Shown here: positions 1 to 6,991 of the stretch, piece after piece
Numbering within the stretch: the first letter of the stretch is position 1
How the letters are laid out: each line of letters begins with the position of its first letter
NCBI RefSeq assembly: GCF_026240945.1
Contig: NZ_JAPFPY010000050.1
Coordinates: 1-33,477, forward strand
Source: Mycolicibacterium sp. J2
Lineage (GTDB): Bacteria; Actinomycetota; Actinomycetes; Mycobacteriales; Mycobacteriaceae
DNA: 33,477 bases
Direction: 5' to 3'
Translations under genes and position numbers: made by a program
Notes under the pieces: generated by a model
Database searches by the model: none
What the model was told of the DNA's origin: nothing
The model's input: the letters and a program-made list of their open reading frames with translations, nothing else

Positions 1-13
1 CCCATGTGAGCAT

Positions 14-86
14 GAGAAAGCGGGCCTCCTTCGATGGAGCAACTGGCGTCAGACACCAGCAGCTTCGAGGGAGGCCCGCCCTTCTC
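14..86. terminator. Long imperfect hairpin, probable bidirectional terminator at an IS end
   Basis: A 10-bp perfect stem is formed by GCGGGCCTCC (20-29) and GGAGGCCCGC (70-79), extended outward by GAGAA (14-18) with TTCTC (82-86). A second smaller stem lies inside (CTGGCGT near 42-48 with ACACCAG near 53-59). The stem is GC-rich and without a clear T-run on either side, so a terminator is likely but not certain. It sits directly beside the repeated IS-like terminal sequence at 102-144, which suggests it insulates the end of an insertion sequence lying mostly outside the window. Confidence 0.45.
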
Positions 87-101
87 GGCGGAGCCACACG
101 G

Positions 102-144
102 GTGGGGAATTTCGATGAGCGTCAGTGGGGAATTTCAGTGAGCG
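102..144. repeat. Tandem 20-bp direct repeats, probable IS21-family terminal remnant
   Basis: Two 20-bp copies, GTGGGGAATTTCGATGAGCG (102-121) and GTGGGGAATTTCAGTGAGCG (125-144), match at 18 of 20 positions and are separated by 3 bp. Repeated blocks of about this length at the termini are characteristic of IS21-family elements, where they bind the transposase, and this wording resembles mycobacterial IS21 ends from memory. No istA or istB gene is visible in the window, so this would be only the outer end of an element that continues to the left or has been lost. Confidence 0.4.
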
Positions 145-294
145 CGGTCACGGCTGCCGTTGTTGCGACGGCCAATGTGGCGGTGACGAGGGACGGGACG
201 GTGAGCATGGGGCTGTCCTTTCAGGAGGGATGAACTCAGCCTGGCTGTTTCGTCCTCCCAGGACAGCGGTGCTGACCCGCCATCTTTGCGGGGG

Positions 295-594
295 TTATCC
301 CCTGCGCCGCGCGCCGTCCTGTAGATAGCGCTTCCGGTCGTCCTCGGACAACCCGCCCCACGTGCCGAATGCCTCCTGGAACGAGATGGAGTACTCGCCG
401 CATTCGCGGGCCACCGGGCAGGCCGCACAGATCGCCCTGGCTCGCTGCTGCCGGTTCTTGCGGGCCCACCCTCGTTCGCCGTCGGGATGGAAGAACAGGC
501 TGGGGTCCTCATAGCGGCATCGGGCATGCAATTGCCATTCCCGTTCCTGGCGTCGCCGTACCGATGGCGTCTCAGGTGCTGTGACTGCGCCCAT
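295..594 (-). CDS. WhiB-family iron-sulfur transcriptional regulator, WhiB3-like
   Basis: Actinobacterial WhiB proteins bind a 4Fe-4S cluster through four cysteines and act with the principal sigma factor as redox- or NO-responsive regulators. The four cysteines are present as one upstream Cys (in ARCRYED), then C-x2-C-x5-C in the segment ICAACPVARECG, followed by the signature G-T-W-G-G and a basic C-terminal tail. The stretch FFHPDGERG closely resembles WhiB3. I chose the ATG at 592-594, giving 99 residues (WhiB3 is about 102), because it has AGGA about nine bases upstream. A GTG at 643-645 in frame would extend the protein by 17 residues, but that codon lies inside a perfect palindrome (632-645) that looks like an operator. 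The gene stands alone. Which WhiB paralogue it is cannot be settled here. Confidence 0.88.
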   Translation of the reverse strand: MGAVTAPETPSVRRRQEREWQLHARCRYEDPSLFFHPDGERGWARKNRQQRARAICAACPVARECGEYSISFQEAFGTWGGLSEDDRKRYLQDGARRRG

Positions 595-631
595 TGTTGC
601 GATTCCTAGCTGTTGCCGTGCATTTCGAAAA

Positions 632-645
632 GTGACCGCGGTCAC
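632..645. promoter_or_regulatory. Perfect palindrome of CRP/FNR type upstream of whiB
   Basis: GTGACCGCGGTCAC is a perfect 14-bp palindrome with the form GTGA-N6-TCAC, the core of the CRP consensus. It lies 37-51 bp upstream of the chosen whiB ATG, a normal place for an activator or repressor site. Mycobacterial CRP is known to control whiB1, which makes a CRP-type input into a whiB gene plausible. The outermost consensus bases (T and A) are not conserved, so another regulator with a palindromic site remains possible. Confidence 0.5.
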
Positions 646-702
646 CGTCCGGGCATGACGCTAACGGCCGCTCCCGACTATGTCCAGACAAACAAACATA
701 GG

Positions 703-728
703 GGTATGTCAGCGAGTGGTGACATACC
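703..728. terminator. Perfect 9-bp inverted repeat, terminator of the ABC operon or an operator
   Basis: GGTATGTCA (703-711) and TGACATACC (720-728) form a perfect stem with an 8-base loop. On the minus strand it begins 25 bp after the stop codon of the ABC ATPase and is followed by a T-rich run (CTATGTTTGTTTG), which fits an intrinsic terminator for the leftward transporter genes. The symmetry would equally suit a TetR-type operator upstream of the whiB gene. Confidence 0.45.
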
Positions 729-752
729 GTTCGGTTTGTCGCCACCGTGGAG

Positions 753-1520
753 TCACAGGGGGTTCAGGATGCGGTCGAGGAATTGTTTGGTGCGGTCCTC
801 GCGGGGGTTGCCGATCACCTCGGACGGTGGACCCTGCTCCAGGATGACGCCCCGGTCGGTGAACAGCACCTGGTCGGAAACCTGCTTGGCGAACTGGATT
901 TCGTGCGTCACGATCACCAGCGTCCAGCCCTCCACGGCCAGTTCCTTGATCACCGAGAGCACTTCGCCGACCAGTTCGGGGTCCAGCGCGGAGGTGGGCT
1001 CGTCGAACAGCACCACCTTGGGCTTGAGCGCCAGCGCCCTGGCGATTCCGACTCGCTGCTGTTGACCGCCGGACAGTTGGAACGGGTACTGGTCGCGCTT
1101 GTCGGCCAAGCCGACCTTGTCCAGCAACTCCAGGGCCTCGGTTCGGGCCGTGTCCTTCGGCCGCTTCTGTGCGATCACCGGACCCTCGGTGACGTTCTGC
1201 AGCACCGTTTTGTGTGGGAACAGATTATGGCTCTGAAAGACGAAACCGCTCTGCGCGCGGTATCGGCGCAGCTGATCCTTGGCGACCGGTTTCGCGAAAT
1301 CGATTCGCTCGCCGCCGACCTCGATGACACCGGCGTCCGGGAGGTCGAGTCCGGCCAGCGTGCGCAGCAGTGTCGTCTTACCCGAGCCGGACGGTCCGAT
1401 GATGGTGGTAGCGCTGCCGCGGGCGACTCTGAACGAGACGCCGCTGAGAACCTTGTTGTCGCCGAACGCCTTTTCGACGCCATCGGCCTGCACGCGGTAG
1501 TCGGTCACGTCCTCGGTCAT
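753..1520 (-). CDS. Polar amino-acid ABC transporter ATP-binding protein
   Basis: This 255-residue protein is the cytoplasmic ATPase that powers uptake by the adjacent binding-protein/permease. All nucleotide-binding motifs are visible: Walker A GPSGSGKTT (42-50), Q-loop Q96, signature LSGGQQQR (149-156), Walker B VVLFDE ending near E174, and the switch histidine H206. The layout matches the polar amino-acid (GlnQ/TcyC-like) subfamily. The ATG at 1518-1520 overlaps the stop of the upstream gene as ATGA, so the two are translationally coupled in one leftward operon. The open frame continues upstream of this ATG, but that extension only mirrors the permease gene. The substrate cannot be read from the ATPase; cystine or glutamine-type amino acids are typical. 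Confidence 0.93.
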   Translation of the reverse strand: MTEDVTDYRVQADGVEKAFGDNKVLSGVSFRVARGSATTIIGPSGSGKTTLLRTLAGLDLPDAGVIEVGGERIDFAKPVAKDQLRRYRAQSGFVFQSHNLFPHKTVLQNVTEGPVIAQKRPKDTARTEALELLDKVGLADKRDQYPFQLSGGQQQRVGIARALALKPKVVLFDEPTSALDPELVGEVLSVIKELAVEGWTLVIVTHEIQFAKQVSDQVLFTDRGVILEQGPPSEVIGNPREDRTKQFLDRILNPL

Positions 1521-3019
1521 CGCGCCACATACCTTTCCAGCCGGTGTTCCAGGCGGCTCTGGCCGAACGACAACACCAGGCAGATCACCCAGTAGTAGAC
1601 GGCGGCCGCGGTGTAGGTCGAGAAGAAGTCGAAGGTGGGCGCACCGATTTCCTGAGCCTTGCGGAACAGTTCGGTCACCAGGATCACCGATGCCAAGGAG
1701 GTGTCCTTGACCAGTGAGATCAACGTGTTCGACAGCGGCGGCACCGCGACCCGGGTGGCCTGCGGCAGGATGATCCGGCGCAGCGATCCGGCATAGCTCA
1801 GGCCGATGGTCTCGGCGGCCTCCCATTGACCCTTGGGGATGCTCAGAATCGCGGAGCGGATGATCTCGGCGGCATACCCACCCACGTTCAGGCTGAAGGC
1901 GATGACCGCGGCGGTGAATGCCGGCAGCGTGACCCCGAACTTCGGCAGGCCGTAGAAGACGATCACCAGCTGCACCAGCAGCGGGGTGCCGCGGATGATC
2001 GAGATGTAGAACCGGGCGACGTTGCTCAGCACCACATTCGAGGACAGCCGGGCCAGCGCCACCGCCAGCGCGATGACCAGCCCGACCACGAAGCTGATGA
2101 TGGTCAGCGGGATGGTCGCGGTGATCGCGGCCTTGGCCAGCGGCCACAGGTTGTCCAGCACCAGTTGCAGTCCCGATCGAACGGCCGGTGCCGGCCCGCC
2201 GTGTTGCGCCTGCCGGCCCGCCGCACCGGTCGCATCGGCCTTGAGGTAACGCTGCGAGATCTGAGCAAGGGTGCCGTCGGCGCGCAACTCGTCGAGTGCG
2301 CGGTTGAGCTCGGGCAGGTAGCCGCTGTTCTTCCGCGCGGCCAAGCCCTGCTCACTCTTCTCGCCCGTCTGCGCCGCGATCTTCACCGAGGTGTCGCCGG
2401 TCTCGGCCAGGTAGGCGTACACGGCGATACTGTCGTTCACCGTCGCGTCGATGCGGCCCTGATTGAGCAGGGTGATGGCCTGTGCGAAACCTTCCACCGA
2501 TTCCACGTCGGCGCCGGCGTCGCGGGCCACCTTGGCCCAGTTGCTGGTGCTCGACTGCGCGGTGGTCTTACCCCTCAGGTCGGCAAGCGATTTGATGGAG
2601 GTATCGGCCGCGCGGGTGACGATCACGCCCTCGCCCACCGAATACGGTTGGGAAATATCGTATTTGGCTTGGCGCTCCGGGTTGATGGTGACCTCGTTGG
2701 CCACCACGTCGAACCGCTTGGCCTCCAGCCCGGCGAAAATCGAATCCCATGGCGTCTCGACGAATTCGACCTTGACGCCCAGCTTCTCGCCGATCGCCTT
2801 GGCCACGTCGACGTCGTAGCCGGTGAGCTCACCGGACTTCTGGTCGTGATAACTGAACGGCGAGTAGGTGCCCTCGGTGCCCACCCGCAGCACGCCGGCC
2901 GACTTGATCGGATCGGCAGTGACCTTCTCGGTGCTACATGCGGCCAACAACGAGCCGAGCAGGACAACCATCGTCAGCGCCACGCGCAACCTGGCAGGTC
3001 GTCGAAGAGGGGAGCTCAC
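1517..3019 (-). CDS. Fused amino-acid ABC transporter substrate-binding lipoprotein and permease
   Basis: A single 500-residue protein joins two usually separate transporter parts. Residues 1-28 are a lipoprotein signal peptide with lipobox L-A-A-C and lipidated Cys28. Residues about 35-265 form a periplasmic amino-acid-binding domain (RVGTEGTYSPFSYHD, then the GYDVDVAKAIGEKLG signature of family 3 binding proteins). Residues about 285-495 are a membrane permease with several hydrophobic segments and the EAA-loop region EAAETIGLSYAGSLRRIILPQA that contacts the ATPase. The binding domain resembles cystine/polar amino-acid proteins. Start is GTG at 3017-3019. Fusion guarantees one binding protein per permease chain, and such fusions are known in this family. 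It is coupled by ATGA to the ATPase; gluQ ends 44 bp upstream in the same direction. Confidence 0.92.
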   Translation of the reverse strand: MSSPLRRPARLRVALTMVVLLGSLLAACSTEKVTADPIKSAGVLRVGTEGTYSPFSYHDQKSGELTGYDVDVAKAIGEKLGVKVEFVETPWDSIFAGLEAKRFDVVANEVTINPERQAKYDISQPYSVGEGVIVTRAADTSIKSLADLRGKTTAQSSTSNWAKVARDAGADVESVEGFAQAITLLNQGRIDATVNDSIAVYAYLAETGDTSVKIAAQTGEKSEQGLAARKNSGYLPELNRALDELRADGTLAQISQRYLKADATGAAGRQAQHGGPAPAVRSGLQLVLDNLWPLAKAAITATIPLTIISFVVGLVIALAVALARLSSNVVLSNVARFYISIIRGTPLLVQLVIVFYGLPKFGVTLPAFTAAVIAFSLNVGGYAAEIIRSAILSIPKGQWEAAETIGLSYAGSLRRIILPQATRVAVPPLSNTLISLVKDTSLASVILVTELFRKAQEIGAPTFDFFSTYTAAAVYYWVICLVLSFGQSRLEHRLERYVAR

Positions 3020-3063
3020 CGGCGCAACCTAGCAACCCGCTGCGAATAACCCAATGGTTTCGA

Positions 3064-3924
3064 TCAACCAGGCTGGTAAATCCAGGGTTCGGTAGGCAGC
3101 GCGACGGCATCGAAATCGGTGAGCATCTCGGCCGGTGTGGCGCCCGAAAGACCGAGCGACGCCGCCATCTGGCCGAGCGCGCGCTGCACCCCGATCTCGG
3201 CGAGGGTGACCGCCCCGTCGCGCTTGGCCAGCCGCTTGCCTTCGCCGTTGAGCACCAGCGGCACGTGCGCATACACCGGAATCGGGTGGCCGAGCAACTG
3301 GGCCAGATAAGCCTGCCGCGGTGACGAGGACAGCAGGTCGTCGCCGCGCACCACCTGGTCGACGCCCTGAGCGGCGTCGTCGACCACCACGGCCAGGTTG
3401 TAGGCGACGACGCCATCGCCGCGGCGCAACACGAAATCGTCCACCACACCGGTGTATTGGCCATGGAGCAGATCGGTGACCGTGTACTCGGTGACATCAC
3501 TGCGTAACCGCAGCGCCGGTGGCCGATCTCCCCTGGCACGGTGCGGGGGTAGGTCCCGGCAGGTCCCGGGGTAGGCGCCCTCTGGAGCGTGCGGTGCACG
3601 TGGCGCAGAGAGGATATCCTTTCTGCTGCAATAGCATTCGTACACCAGGCCGCGCTCGATCAGCCCGGCGATCACCGCGGCATAGCGATCCCGGTGACTG
3701 CGCTGGTATTCCGGCGGCGCGTCCCACGTCAGGCCGATCGCTGCCAGATCGGCGATCTGACGCGCTGCGACGTCGGCGAAGGTGCGATCGTCGAGGTCTT
3801 CCACGCGCAGCAGGAATCTGCGTTCGGTGGATCGGGCGAACAGCCAGGCCAGCAATGCGGTGCGCAGGTTGCCGATGTGCAAGTCGGCCGACGGGCTGGG
3901 CGCGAACCGGCCGGCTGCTGTCAT
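3064..3924 (-). CDS. gluQ: Glutamyl-Q tRNA(Asp) synthetase
   Basis: GluQ is a truncated glutamyl-tRNA synthetase paralogue that activates glutamate and attaches it to the queuosine base at position 34 of tRNA(Asp). The 286-residue length fits because the anticodon-binding half of GltX is missing. Visible motifs are class I HIGH as HIGN (16-19), the zinc ligands C97-x-C99, Y118 and C122, and a KMSKS-like loop KRLAKR (230-235). The ATG at 3922-3924 begins directly with the conserved start GRFAPSPSADLH. It lies between the MBL-fold gene and the transporter genes, all leftward. Many actinobacteria with this protein have uncertain queuosine status, so the physiological tRNA target is inferred from the family. 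Confidence 0.9.
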   Translation of the reverse strand: MTAAGRFAPSPSADLHIGNLRTALLAWLFARSTERRFLLRVEDLDDRTFADVAARQIADLAAIGLTWDAPPEYQRSHRDRYAAVIAGLIERGLVYECYCSRKDILSAPRAPHAPEGAYPGTCRDLPPHRARGDRPPALRLRSDVTEYTVTDLLHGQYTGVVDDFVLRRGDGVVAYNLAVVVDDAAQGVDQVVRGDDLLSSSPRQAYLAQLLGHPIPVYAHVPLVLNGEGKRLAKRDGAVTLAEIGVQRALGQMAASLGLSGATPAEMLTDFDAVALPTEPWIYQPG

Positions 3925-3948
3925 GCTCGCCAGGTTAACCCGGCGTGG

Positions 3949-4593
3949 TCATGCCACCAGCGCGAGTCGCTCCCTGGCCTGCTCGACGCACCCGGCCCAG
4001 CGTTGCGCGCCGGGCACATGCACCCCGGACTTGCCGGGAAAGGCGCTGGTGATCACCAGATCCGGATGCAGGGCTGCCAACACCTGCAGGCTTTGTGCCA
4101 GCGGTTCCGCGTCGCTGAACGACGGGATATAGCCGGCGACCCAGGTCCCCTCGGCGTCCAGCATGATGGTGTCGCCGGTGAACAGGTAGGTCTGGCCGTT
4201 GACCCCGGGCACCAGATAGCAGGTGCTACCCGGCGAATGGCCGGGTGTGGGGATCACCTCGATACCGTTGCGGTCGACATGCCTGCTTGCGAGCGGGACA
4301 TCGACATGGGCGTGCATCCCGATCTCGAGCAGCTCGGTCGCTGGGGCATGCAGACGCGCGCCGAACCGTTCGCGGATGGACCGCAGCATCGGGCCGGCCT
4401 CATCGCGGTGCGAGAGGTACTGGTGGGCCACTCCACCGAGGGCTTCGAACTCGGCGAAGTCACAGTCGGTCTGGGTGCTGTAGAACAGGACATTGCCCAG
4501 TTCGCCGCCCGTCCACAGGTACGCGTGGGTGGTGAGTCCGGGAAACGGCCGGTCGATGCTGGTTTCCCACAGGTCGGCGCGGATCTGTCGCAT
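3949..4593 (-). CDS. Metallo-beta-lactamase-fold hydrolase-like protein
   Basis: This 214-residue cytoplasmic protein has the MBL fold but with a variant metal centre. Instead of H-x-H-x-D-H it shows SHRDEAG (61-67), followed by PTPGHSPGST with H119 and FTGDT with D141. That pattern is found in a clade of small MBL proteins of unknown substrate, some probably binding one metal or acting as sensors. The ATG at 4591-4593 is chosen because GAGGAGG stands six bases upstream; an in-frame TTG at 4648-4650 would add 19 residues including two cysteines but lacks such a site. The gene ends 24 bp before gluQ, so the two may be cotranscribed. A perfect palindrome 38 bp upstream may regulate it. The substrate is not predictable. 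Confidence 0.8.
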   Translation of the reverse strand: MRQIRADLWETSIDRPFPGLTTHAYLWTGGELGNVLFYSTQTDCDFAEFEALGGVAHQYLSHRDEAGPMLRSIRERFGARLHAPATELLEIGMHAHVDVPLASRHVDRNGIEVIPTPGHSPGSTCYLVPGVNGQTYLFTGDTIMLDAEGTWVAGYIPSFSDAEPLAQSLQVLAALHPDLVITSAFPGKSGVHVPGAQRWAGCVEQARERLALVA

Positions 4594-4630
4594 GGGTGCC
4601 TCCTCGCTGCAATGGCTACAGCCTTCAACA

Positions 4631-4644
4631 TCAACCGCGGTTGA
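4631..4644. promoter_or_regulatory. Perfect 14-bp palindrome upstream of the MBL-fold gene
   Basis: TCAACCGCGGTTGA is a perfect palindrome. On the minus strand it is preceded by TTGACC, which could be a -35 element, so the palindrome would fill the promoter spacer as in MerR/SoxR-type control. It lies 38-51 bp upstream of the MBL start and 58 bp upstream of ligC2 on the other strand, so it could affect either. No MerR gene is nearby. Confidence 0.45.
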
Positions 4645-4701
4645 GGTCAAGCGATTTTCTGGGTGATGCCCGCACCCCGCAGTTGGGGTCTAGAAAGAGA
4701 T

Positions 4702-5778
4702 ATGCGCACGCCACCGCCCGTCGTTCCGCCGATCAAGCCGATGCTCGCCAAGGCCGTCGCCGCCATCCCGCCCGATGCGATCTACGAGCCGAAGTGGGAC
4801 GGCTTCCGGTCGATCTGCTTCCGCGACGGCGACGACATCATGTTGGGCAGCCGTAACGAGCGCCCCTTGACCCGATACTTTCCCGAACTCGTCGACGCCG
4901 CCAAGGCCGAACTTCCCGAACGCTGCGTCATCGACGGCGAGATCGTGGTGACCACCGAGTCCGGGCTCGATTTCGAAGCGCTGCAACAACGTATCCACCC
5001 GGCGAACAGTCGGGTACAGATGCTCGCGGTCAAGACCAGGGCCTCGTTCATCGCCTTCGACCTGCTGGCGGTCGGTGACCAGAGCCTGATGGAGCAGCCA
5101 TTCGAGCGACGGCGCGCGCGGCTTGCCGAGGTACTGGACCGGGCGGGTGCGCGGTTCCATCTCACCCCCGCGACCACCGACCTGGACACGGCGCACCACT
5201 GGTTCGACGAGTTCGAGGGCGCCGGTTTGGACGGGATCATCGCCAAACCGGCCGCCCTGGGCTATCTGCCGGACAAACGGGCGATGTTCAAGGTCAAACA
5301 TCAGCGCACCGCCGATTGTGTGGTGGCCGGGTATCGCCCGCACGCATCGGGCCCTGACGCTGTGGGCTCCTTGCTGCTGGGACTGTACAAAGACGACGGC
5401 GCACTGGCCTCCGTAGGTGTGATCGGGGCCTTTCCAATGGCCACCCGGCGAGCGTTGGTCGCCGAATTGCAGCCGCTGGTAACCGATTTCGAGCACCACC
5501 CGTGGAACTGGGCGGCGCAGGTGGCCGCCGACCCCGAGCTGGCGCGCCGCTACGGCGGCGGCTCACGGTGGGCGGCCGGGAAAAATTTGTCGTTCGTCCC
5601 GTTACGGCCGGAGCGGGTGGTGGAGGTGCGCTACGACTACATGGAAGGCGAAAGGTTCCGCCACACAGCGCAATTCAACCGATGGCGGCCCGACCGCAAC
5701 CCGGACTCGTGCACTTTTGCTCAGTTGGAACAGCCGGCACACGTCGATCTGCGGCGGATCATCCCCGGGTTGGTTTAG
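4702..5778 (+). CDS. ligC2: ATP-dependent DNA ligase LigC2 (intact)
   Basis: LigC enzymes are compact ATP-dependent ligases used as backup in mycobacterial DNA repair. This 358-residue protein has the nucleotidyltransferase motifs in order: motif I EPKWDGFR with adenylated Lys31, motif III around SFIAFDLLA, motif IV EGAGLDGIIAKP, motif V MFKVKH, then an OB-fold domain ending near RRIIPGLV. Length equals M. tuberculosis LigC. The ATG at 4702 is preceded by AGAAAGAG; an upstream ATG at 4663 would add 13 residues without family resemblance. It is the uninterrupted paralogue of the ligase gene split at 10070, with which it shares strong similarity throughout. The stop overlaps that of the convergent TetR gene. 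Naming as LigC2 is by position relative to polD1 and is inferred. Confidence 0.92.
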   Translation: MRTPPPVVPPIKPMLAKAVAAIPPDAIYEPKWDGFRSICFRDGDDIMLGSRNERPLTRYFPELVDAAKAELPERCVIDGEIVVTTESGLDFEALQQRIHPANSRVQMLAVKTRASFIAFDLLAVGDQSLMEQPFERRRARLAEVLDRAGARFHLTPATTDLDTAHHWFDEFEGAGLDGIIAKPAALGYLPDKRAMFKVKHQRTADCVVAGYRPHASGPDAVGSLLLGLYKDDGALASVGVIGAFPMATRRALVAELQPLVTDFEHHPWNWAAQVAADPELARRYGGGSRWAAGKNLSFVPLRPERVVEVRYDYMEGERFRHTAQFNRWRPDRNPDSCTFAQLEQPAHVDLRRIIPGLV

Positions 5779-6434
5779 GCCTCGCCTGCCGGGGCCGAGC
5801 CCTGCATGGCGGCGTCGGTCTGGTCCGCGTCCAGCGCATCGACCTCAAGAGACTGGCGATCGTCCCGGTTGCGCATACCCTCCAGCAGCAGCGCCACGTA
5901 GCGGCGCCACAGCTCGGGCTGCACATGCCCGGCCCATTCGCTGACGGTGCCCGCCAACAGGCCCATCACCGGCATGTCGGTGTGCTCGATATCGGGCCGC
6001 AGGTGGCCGTCGTCGCGCGCTCGCTTGACCAGTGCCGACACAACCGGAGCGAGGCGGTCGCGCGCGCAATCGACACCGTAGCCACCGTGCGCCCTGCTGT
6101 ACACCATCTCGCGCAGGCCACGATCGGTCGCGGTCAGTTCGCACATGTGCTGAACCCACCAGACGAAGCCGTCCCATGAATCCTCATGCTCGAGCGCCTG
6201 TTCGGCGAGGGCGACGATCTCCGCGATCCCGTCTTCGAAGATCGCGTCGATGAGATCCTCTTTGGTGGAGAAGCGGCGGTACACCGTCCCGACGCCGACA
6301 TTCGCGTGGTGGGCCACGTCGTTGAGCGTCGCCTCCATGCCTTTGACCGCGAACAGCTCACGGGCAGCGGCCAGCACGCGCTGCCGATTGCGCTCGGCGT
6401 CCTTGCGCAGCCCGCGGCACGGCTTGTCACTCAC
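5775..6434 (-). CDS. TetR-family repressor divergent from mmpS-mmpL
   Basis: An N-terminal TetR helix-turn-helix is clear: RQRVLAAARELFAVKGMEATLNDVA followed by VGVGTVYRRFSTKEDLIDAIF (split here into its conserved parts). The C-terminal ligand domain is less conserved, and the last 30 residues are acidic and probably disordered. It is divergently arranged with mmpS-mmpL, the usual layout for a local repressor of an MmpS5/MmpL5-like efflux or lipid export system. I place the start at GTG 6432-6434 (219 residues); an in-frame TTG at 6468-6470 would overlap the presumed control region. The TAA stop overlaps the ligC2 stop. A 25-bp imperfect palindrome at 6471-6495 is the best operator candidate. 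Confidence 0.88.
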   Translation of the reverse strand: MSDKPCRGLRKDAERNRQRVLAAARELFAVKGMEATLNDVAHHANVGVGTVYRRFSTKEDLIDAIFEDGIAEIVALAEQALEHEDSWDGFVWWVQHMCELTATDRGLREMVYSRAHGGYGVDCARDRLAPVVSALVKRARDDGHLRPDIEHTDMPVMGLLAGTVSEWAGHVQPELWRRYVALLLEGMRNRDDRQSLEVDALDADQTDAAMQGSAPAGEA

Positions 6435-6470
6435 CCACCCCACATTAGTGATGTGCCTTACGTATGCCAA

Positions 6471-6495
6471 TAAGCGGATTGACTCTATCCACTTA
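6471..6495. promoter_or_regulatory. Candidate TetR operator between tetR and mmpS
   Basis: The half-sites TAAGCGGAT (6471-6479) and ATCCACTTA (6487-6495) form an imperfect palindrome around a 7-bp centre, in an AT-rich 134-bp divergent intergenic region. Size and spacing suit a TetR dimer. It is about 37 bp upstream of the repressor start and 74 bp upstream of mmpS, so one site could control both directions. Confidence 0.5.
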
Positions 6496-6568
6496 ATAAT
6501 CTTAGATTGCCTTACTGGTCTCCCGCCGTTGATGACCTGCGGCCGTCACATTCCGGAAAGGCTCGACC

Positions 6569-6991
6569 TTGATTGCGGTACTCAAGCGCGTCTGGCTGCC
6601 CGTCCTCATGGTGGTGGCCGTGGCGATCGGTGGGGTCAGCGTGTCCTATCTGCGGTCGGTGTTCGGTTCCGACGGCGCGGTGGTGACGCCGGTCGGTTCC
6701 GACACCGCCGAAAAGTTCAACCCCAAGGTCGTCGTGTACGAAGTCTTCGGCACCGGCACCACCGCAACCATCAATTACATGGACCTCCAGGGCCTTCCGC
6801 AGCGCACCCAAGCGGCCCTGCCCTGGACCCTGCGGCTGGAGACGACCATCCCGTCGGTCCAGCCCAACCTCCTTGCTCAAGGTGACGGGCAGTCGATCGG
6901 CTGCCGCGTCACCGTCGACGACAAGGTCAAAGACGAAAAGACGGCGACGGGCGTGAACGCCGCGACGTACTGCCTGGTGAAGGCCGCATGA
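6569..6991 (+). CDS. MmpS-family membrane accessory protein
   Basis: MmpS proteins are small single-pass partners of MmpL transporters, with a periplasmic beta-sandwich domain. This 140-residue protein has a basic N-terminus (IAVLKRVW), one membrane helix (LPVLMVVAVAIGGVSVSYL, about residues 10-28), and the conserved periplasmic block KVVVYEVFGTGTTATINYMD. Two cysteines (in GCRVTV and TYCLVKA) probably form the conserved disulfide. The start is TTG at 6569 with GGAAAGG seven bases upstream. It overlaps mmpL by ATGA, showing translational coupling. The complex probably exports a siderophore, lipid or drug, as with MmpS4/5-MmpL4/5. Confidence 0.92.
   Translation: MIAVLKRVWLPVLMVVAVAIGGVSVSYLRSVFGSDGAVVTPVGSDTAEKFNPKVVVYEVFGTGTTATINYMDLQGLPQRTQAALPWTLRLETTIPSVQPNLLAQGDGQSIGCRVTVDDKVKDEKTATGVNAATYCLVKAA

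Noticed and set aside
1521..2147. A 209-codon upstream extension of the ABC ATPase frame
   Set aside because: It lies opposite no motif and overlaps the permease in another frame; the ATPase starts naturally at the ATGA overlap.
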